Positions 6,772-10,132 of a stretch of 10,132 nucleotides of DNA are shown here, in pieces. The notes beneath the pieces are model-generated. The model ran no database searches. It was not told the DNA's origin and saw nothing but the letters and a program-made list of their open reading frames with translations. The position numbers were made by a program, and so were the translations under genes. Source of the stretch: Oscillatoria sp. Prado101 (GTDB taxonomy: Bacteria; Cyanobacteriota; Cyanobacteriia; Cyanobacteriales; Oscillatoriaceae); the NCBI GenBank assembly GCA_025454445.1, contig JALOOK010000107.1, positions 1-10,132 of the forward strand, given 5' to 3'. Position 1 is the stretch's first letter. Each line of letters starts with the position of its first letter.

Positions 6772-6806
6772 CAGAAACCCGGTTTCTTTAAGAAACCGGG
6801 TTTCTG
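6772..6806. terminator. 35-base palindrome in convergent gap, possible bidirectional terminator
   Basis: Arms of 17 bases (6772-6788 and 6790-6806, starting CAGAAACCCGGTTTC) are perfectly complementary around a single T. As RNA this is a 15-bp stem with a TTTAA loop. It is the most perfect copy of the GAAACCCGG family. It sits between the convergent Spy-like gene and ATPase gene, which fits bidirectional termination, but no long T-run follows on either strand. The palindrome is certain; the terminator role is inferred. Confidence 0.5.
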
Positions 6807-6854
6807 TATCCCAGCGGTTGCGCCAATCATCTAGAACTGCTATACTTTCTCCTT

Positions 6855-7526
6855 CTAAGCAATCACCAAGCCATCTTTAACGTGAATCGTGCGGCGAGTT
6901 TGGGCAGCAATATCCGGTTCGTGCGTGACAATAACTATAGTGATGCCTTGACGGTTTAAATCACTCATTAAATCCATCACTTCCTCAGAGGTTTGCGTGT
7001 CTAGCGCTCCAGTCGGTTCGTCTGCGAGAACAAGAGCGGGACGGTTCACGAGAGCGCGAGCTATCGCAACTCGCTGTTGCTGTCCGCCAGAAAGCTGACT
7101 GGGACGATTTAATAACCGCTCTGCCAAACCGACGCGAGTCAGCGCTTCCTCGGCGCGGCGGCGGCGCTCAGACTTAGGAATGCCGGCGTAAACCATCGGC
7201 AGCATAACATTTTCCAGTGCCGTAGAGCGGGGGAGCAAATTAAACTGCTGAAACACAAAACCAATCTGCTGATTGCGAATATACGCTAACTCATCATCAC
7301 TGAGCGCGGTCAGATTTCTGCCGTCCAGAATATAGTGCCCACTTGTGGGCCGGTCCAGACAGCCAATGATGTTCATTAGCGTGGACTTGCCAGAACCAGA
7401 CACGCCCATAATCGCGATATACTCGCCCTCTTCAATATTGAGATTAATTCCCTTGAGAACGGGGACTTCCATTTCGCCGAGGCGATAGTTTTTGGTAATC
7501 TCTTCCATCCAGATCGTAGTTGCCAT
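6855..7526 (-). CDS. ABC transporter ATP-binding protein, MacB/LolD type
   Basis: 223 residues, the normal length for a stand-alone LolD/MacB-type ATPase. All motifs are intact: Walker A GVSGSGKST (41-49), Q-loop VFQQFNLL (about 91-98), signature LSGGQQQR (145-152), Walker B LVLADE (165-170) followed by the D-loop ALD (174-176), and the switch His202 (VTHEPD). The LNIEEGEYIAIMGVSGSGKS and LLPRSTALENVMLP stretches are typical of the family that works with MacB/FtsX-like permeases. It is the last gene of the minus-strand exporter operon, 103 bases after the permease stop. That spacer holds a hairpin element which could lower its expression. It would energise the permease encoded at 7630-8895. 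No clear ribosome binding site precedes the ATG; an in-frame ATG six codons in is an alternative start. Substrate unknown. Confidence 0.93.
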   Translation of the reverse strand: MATTIWMEEITKNYRLGEMEVPVLKGINLNIEEGEYIAIMGVSGSGKSTLMNIIGCLDRPTSGHYILDGRNLTALSDDELAYIRNQQIGFVFQQFNLLPRSTALENVMLPMVYAGIPKSERRRRAEEALTRVGLAERLLNRPSQLSGGQQQRVAIARALVNRPALVLADEPTGALDTQTSEEVMDLMSDLNRQGITIVIVTHEPDIAAQTRRTIHVKDGLVIA

Positions 7527-7547
7527 ACTGCGATAATAATAGTTTTA

Positions 7548-7629
7548 AAAGTCCGCGAAGGCGGACTTTGTTTGTATAGCCGCGATTTCAATCGCCAGGG
7601 GGGATCGGGAAAAACGGGATGCTCCCCCT
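7548..7629. repeat. Composite hairpin element inside the exporter operon
   Basis: Three palindromes fill the permease-ATPase spacer: AAAGTCCGC/GCGGACTTT with a 4-base loop (7548-7569), GCGATT-TC-AATCGC (7582-7595), and AGGGGG/CCCCCT (7597-7602 with 7624-7629) just after the permease stop. On the transcribed strand the first hairpin is followed by TTTTAAAAC, so partial termination or an RNA-stability effect before the ATPase gene is possible. The sequence resembles dispersed cyanobacterial repeats. Confidence 0.65.
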
Positions 7630-8895
7630 TTAATCGCTGCGCAATGCCGCGATCGGATCGAGCCGTGAGGCATTCCGAGCCGGGATAACTCCAGCAATCA
7701 GTCCAACACTCAAAGCCAGAACAAGTCCAGCGAAAACTGACCACAGGGAGACGACAAAAGGAAAACTAAATGCCTGAGAAGCTGCAAAAGCAAAGCCCAC
7801 ACCGATAGCGACGCCGAGCGCCCCTCCCAGAACAGAAACCAAAATCGCTTCGCTCAGAAATTGACTCATTATAGCACTGTTCGTCGCTCCTATAGCTTTG
7901 CGGATGCCGATTTCGCGGGTGCGCTCCACCACAGAAACCAGCATGATGTTGGCAATGCCGATGCCTCCAACAACCAGAGAAATGCCGGCAATCGCGCCCA
8001 CGAGAACCGTGAACATTCCCACCACGCTGCTGAAGGTGTTGATGATGTCAATCTGATTGCTGATGCGAAAGTCGTCCGGTTTTGGCGGATAAATGTTGTG
8101 GCGAATTCGCAGCAAGTTACTCACCTGAAACTGCGCTGCTTCCAGTTGTACCTGGTCTTTTGCTTTCAGCCAAAATCCATTAATTGCCGTGCCCGTAAGA
8201 GAGTTGTTGCCCACAAGCCGGGAAGACATATTCGTCAGGGGAATGTAAACCCGGTCGTCCTGATCCTGTCCGCCAACAGAGCCTTTTGACTCCATGATGC
8301 CAATCACCGTGTAGCGTGCGTTCTGAATCCGCAGGCTGGCACCAATTGCCGGCTCTCCAGCAGCGAACAAGTCACTGTAGACTTTGCTGCCCAACAGCAC
8401 AACTGCTTGGGCATTATCCATCTCTTCCTGGGTGAAAAACTGCCCTTGTTGCGGGTAAATTTCTTTCACAGTGGGGTAGTTCAGGTCAACCCCCAGGATA
8501 AAAGTGGAGGTATTGTTCTCGCCATACACCACCTGTCCATTTCGCTGCAAAAAGGCCGTCACGGCTTCCGCCGCCGGCACCTGTTTGGCGACCGCTTGCG
8601 CATCTTCCCAAGTCAGCGTGGATGCCGAACCAAATCCCTGACCGATGCCGCCAGAACGCGCTATTCCTGCCAGCACCAGCATAACATTTGTTCCCAATGA
8701 TTGGATCTGTTTCTCCGTTGCCTTTTGCACTCCCTGCCCAACCGATGTTACCGTAATCACAGAGGCAATGCCGACAATAACTCCCAGCATCGTCAGACTC
8801 GTGCGCAGGCGATTGCTCCACAGCGCTTCCACTGCCATTGTCACCACTTCCAGCAGGGAAATTTTCACCGGACGAATTCGATTTAACTTTCCCAT
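7630..8895 (-). CDS. MacB-type ABC transporter permease (FtsX-like)
   Basis: 421 residues from the ATG at 8895, which has GAGGG five bases upstream; a GTG at 8913 would overlap the preceding gene and has a poor ribosome site. The topology is that of MacB permeases without the fused ATPase: an amphipathic start with WSNRLRTSLTMLGVIVG, TM1 at about 32-54, a large periplasmic domain (about 55-290, MacB_PCD-like), then TM2 (about 297-323), TM3 (346-372) and TM4 (383-405). VVERTREIGIRKAIGA after TM2 is the coupling segment of the FtsX family, and the end (IPARNASRLDPIAALRSD) is the usual MacB terminus. It lies seven bases after the membrane fusion gene and before the ATPase gene, so the three form an exporter. 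MacB relatives transmit force to the periplasm and push out peptides, lipids or small molecules; the substrate here is unknown. Confidence 0.92.
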   Translation of the reverse strand: MGKLNRIRPVKISLLEVVTMAVEALWSNRLRTSLTMLGVIVGIASVITVTSVGQGVQKATEKQIQSLGTNVMLVLAGIARSGGIGQGFGSASTLTWEDAQAVAKQVPAAEAVTAFLQRNGQVVYGENNTSTFILGVDLNYPTVKEIYPQQGQFFTQEEMDNAQAVVLLGSKVYSDLFAAGEPAIGASLRIQNARYTVIGIMESKGSVGGQDQDDRVYIPLTNMSSRLVGNNSLTGTAINGFWLKAKDQVQLEAAQFQVSNLLRIRHNIYPPKPDDFRISNQIDIINTFSSVVGMFTVLVGAIAGISLVVGGIGIANIMLVSVVERTREIGIRKAIGATNSAIMSQFLSEAILVSVLGGALGVAIGVGFAFAASQAFSFPFVVSLWSVFAGLVLALSVGLIAGVIPARNASRLDPIAALRSD

Positions 8896-8902
8896 AATAC
8901 CC

Positions 8903-10132
8903 TCATCCTCCACCTCTTCTGCCGCCGCCAGAACCGCCCGGACCGGGTGGACCCATCCCTGGAAACATCGGGGGCGTTCTGGAAGCTGGGCGTTCTCCCT
9001 TGGGAAAGCTAATCAGAACTTTGTCGCCTTCTTCTAACCCTGAAACAACGACCGTCTTGTCCTCCACCGTGACGCCCGTGGTGATGAGTTGAAATTTAGG
9101 CCGGCCATTTTCTCCTTTACCCCCCACATAAACGCCCGTTCCCTGCTGCTGGCGCACGATTGCTATCGTTGGAACCACTAGGGCATTATCCAGCTTGCCC
9201 ACGTTAAACTTGACGCTGACATTCATGCCCACCTGTAACAGATTTTCGGGATCTTCCAGCGATATGTGAACCTCAAAGTTGGTGACGTTCTGCTCGACAG
9301 TGGACTGGGTTGCTACTTGCGTGACCTTTCCCTTAAAGGACTTGCCTGGATAGGCATCCGCTTCAATCGAGACGCTTTGCCCAACTTGAATTTTTGATAC
9401 GCTCGTCTCGGCAACTTTGGCAACAATTTCGTTATTGGAAGCTAGCGCCAGAATAGAAGATGAAGTGGCTGACGAAACAGAACTGCTAGAAGTGGTAGGC
9501 GTGACGAAGGAACCCGGCTCGGCGTATTTGCGCGTCACAATGCCGCTAAAAGGAGCGCGAATTACAGTATCGTCAATTTGTGTTTGCACAGAAAGCAAAG
9601 AACCCTCCGCACTCATCACTTGAGCCTTTGCTTGTGCGATTTCTTCCTTTCGCGCACCGGCTTCCTGCAAATTGAGTGCCTGTTTGGCCTGTTCTACCTG
9701 TGCCTTTGCCTGTGCTATCTCTTCGGGACGGGCACCGGCTCGCACCAAGTTGAGCGCCTGTTTCGCCTGTTCTACCTGTGCCTTTGCCTGTTCAATTTCT
9801 TCCTTTCGCGCACCGGATTGCTGCAAGTTTAGCGCCTGTTTTTCCTTTTCAACCTGTGCTTTCGCACTCTCATAAGCGCTGCGCGAGCTGTCAAGTTCCC
9901 GCAGGGATATCGCACCGTCTTTATAAAGCTGCTGGTTCTGATTGTAGGTGAGTTCCGCCTGTTGCAAATTGGCTTTTGCGGAAGCAACTTGAGCTTGCGC
10001 ACCGGCAATTTCTTGGGGGCGATTCCCCGCCTGCAGCCGGTCGAGATTCGCCTGTGCGGATGCCAGTTGCGCTTCGGCTTGGGCGATTTCTTGGGGGCGA
10101 TTCCCCGCCTGCAGCCGGTCGAGATTCGCCTG
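8903..10132 (-). CDS. HlyD/MacA-type membrane fusion protein, 5' end outside window
   Basis: Periplasmic adaptor of the exporter, open to the right edge; 409 residues visible, N-terminal anchor missing. The visible start is a helical hairpin: two 26-residue repeats of the QANLDRLQAGNRPQEIA type, a turn region (NQQLYKDGAISLRELDSSRSAYE), then three 26-residue repeats of the QALNLxxxGARxEEI type. The lipoyl-like half follows (DDTVIRAPFSGIVTRKYAEPGSFV), then the beta-barrel region (VSIEADAYPGKSFKGKVTQV, LQVGMNVSVKFN) and the membrane-proximal part (NALVVPTIAIV). The last 35 residues are Pro/Gly-rich and end GGGRRGGG, probably disordered. The family links inner-membrane transporters to a TolC-like channel; here the partners are the permease seven bases downstream and the ATPase after it. 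AG-R-EEI repeats in the arm are common in cyanobacterial HlyD proteins. TTG at 9967 is an internal Leu codon, not the start. Confidence 0.92.
   Translation of the reverse strand, partial: QANLDRLQAGNRPQEIAQAEAQLASAQANLDRLQAGNRPQEIAGAQAQVASAKANLQQAELTYNQNQQLYKDGAISLRELDSSRSAYESAKAQVEKEKQALNLQQSGARKEEIEQAKAQVEQAKQALNLVRAGARPEEIAQAKAQVEQAKQALNLQEAGARKEEIAQAKAQVMSAEGSLLSVQTQIDDTVIRAPFSGIVTRKYAEPGSFVTPTTSSSSVSSATSSSILALASNNEIVAKVAETSVSKIQVGQSVSIEADAYPGKSFKGKVTQVATQSTVEQNVTNFEVHISLEDPENLLQVGMNVSVKFNVGKLDNALVVPTIAIVRQQQGTGVYVGGKGENGRPKFQLITTGVTVEDKTVVVSGLEEGDKVLISFPKGERPASRTPPMFPGMGPPGPGGSGGGRRGGG
9605..9838 (-). repeat. Three 78-base coding repeats (descending arm of adaptor)
   Basis: Three in-phase 78-base units encode 26-residue repeats beginning QALNL, with GARKEEI, GARPEEI and GARKEEI at the same place in each. 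They form one strand of the predicted coiled-coil arm. The units have drifted at the DNA level but keep phase. Confidence 0.85.
9977..10132 (-). repeat. Two 78-base coding repeats (ascending arm of adaptor)
   Basis: Units at 9977-10054 and 10055-10132 each encode a 26-residue QANLDRLQAGNRPQEIA-type repeat. Within them 47 bases are identical (10008-10054 and 10086-10132), far closer than in the other arm. The second copy runs into the window edge, so more units may follow. Confidence 0.85.

Noticed and set aside
7630..8913. DevC-type permease (heterocyst glycolipid exporter)
   Set aside because: Gene order adaptor-permease-ATPase fits devBCA, but the permease N-terminus and end are MacB-like, not DevC-like, so no dev symbol is given.
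9417..9875. Plus-strand Cys/Phe-rich frames opposite the adaptor gene
   Set aside because: They are the complement of the 26-residue repeat codons; their repetitive Cys/Leu pattern is a by-product of the coiled-coil coding strand.
9605..10132. Possible CRISPR or satellite array from regular repeats
   Set aside because: Units are 78 bases, contiguous without spacers, in phase with a coding frame, and encode helix repeats.

Overview
The window looks like a piece of a filamentous cyanobacterial chromosome, probably Oscillatoriales (Microcoleus/Oscillatoria-like). The reasons are two PknB-type kinases of the cyanobacterial 'NAxRQTWLA' style, one carrying a type IV pilin-like G/H domain; a HlyD protein whose helical arm is built of AGxRxEEI repeats; and gaps packed with short palindromes of the kind scattered through these genomes. 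The genus assignment is inference. No phage, insertion sequence, CRISPR array, tRNA or rRNA is visible.

Layout, left to right. (1) 157-2196 (+): a large exported FAD-dependent oxidoreductase. (2) 2197-2654: a gap made almost entirely of different palindromic repeats. (3) 2655-4061 and 4348-5685 (+): two tandem Ser/Thr protein kinases. Their first 270 residues align without gaps and are about 74% identical by hand count, but their C-terminal halves are unrelated: one is multi-pass membrane plus a PH-like tail, the other a single membrane helix plus a pilin-like G/H domain. The spacer between them holds a nested C/G-rich inverted repeat. (4) 5686-6154: a gap with a repeat and a long hairpin but no convincing gene. 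(5) 6155-6589 (+): a small exported Spy/CpxP-like protein with four LTxxQ motifs. (6) 6590-6854: a convergent gap with a duplicated palindrome and a 35-base near-perfect palindrome. (7) 6855 to the right edge (-): a three-gene exporter operon read from the right, made of a HlyD/MacA-type membrane fusion protein (5' end outside the window), a MacB-type permease and a MacB/LolD-type ATPase.

How the parts work together. The three minus-strand genes form one tripartite efflux or secretion system: the ATPase drives the permease, and the adaptor links it across the periplasm to an outer-membrane channel not seen here. The kinases are probably membrane-anchored signalling proteins that share one catalytic module but have different sensing or output modules. 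The oxidoreductase and the Spy-like protein are both predicted to act outside the cytoplasm. Nothing in the sequence ties them to the kinases or the exporter.

The most interesting points are the kinase pair with swapped C-termini, including the kinase-pilin G/H fusion; the 26-residue repeat arm of the adaptor with a 47-base exact DNA repeat at the window edge; and strong enrichment of the hexamer TGCCGG across the window.
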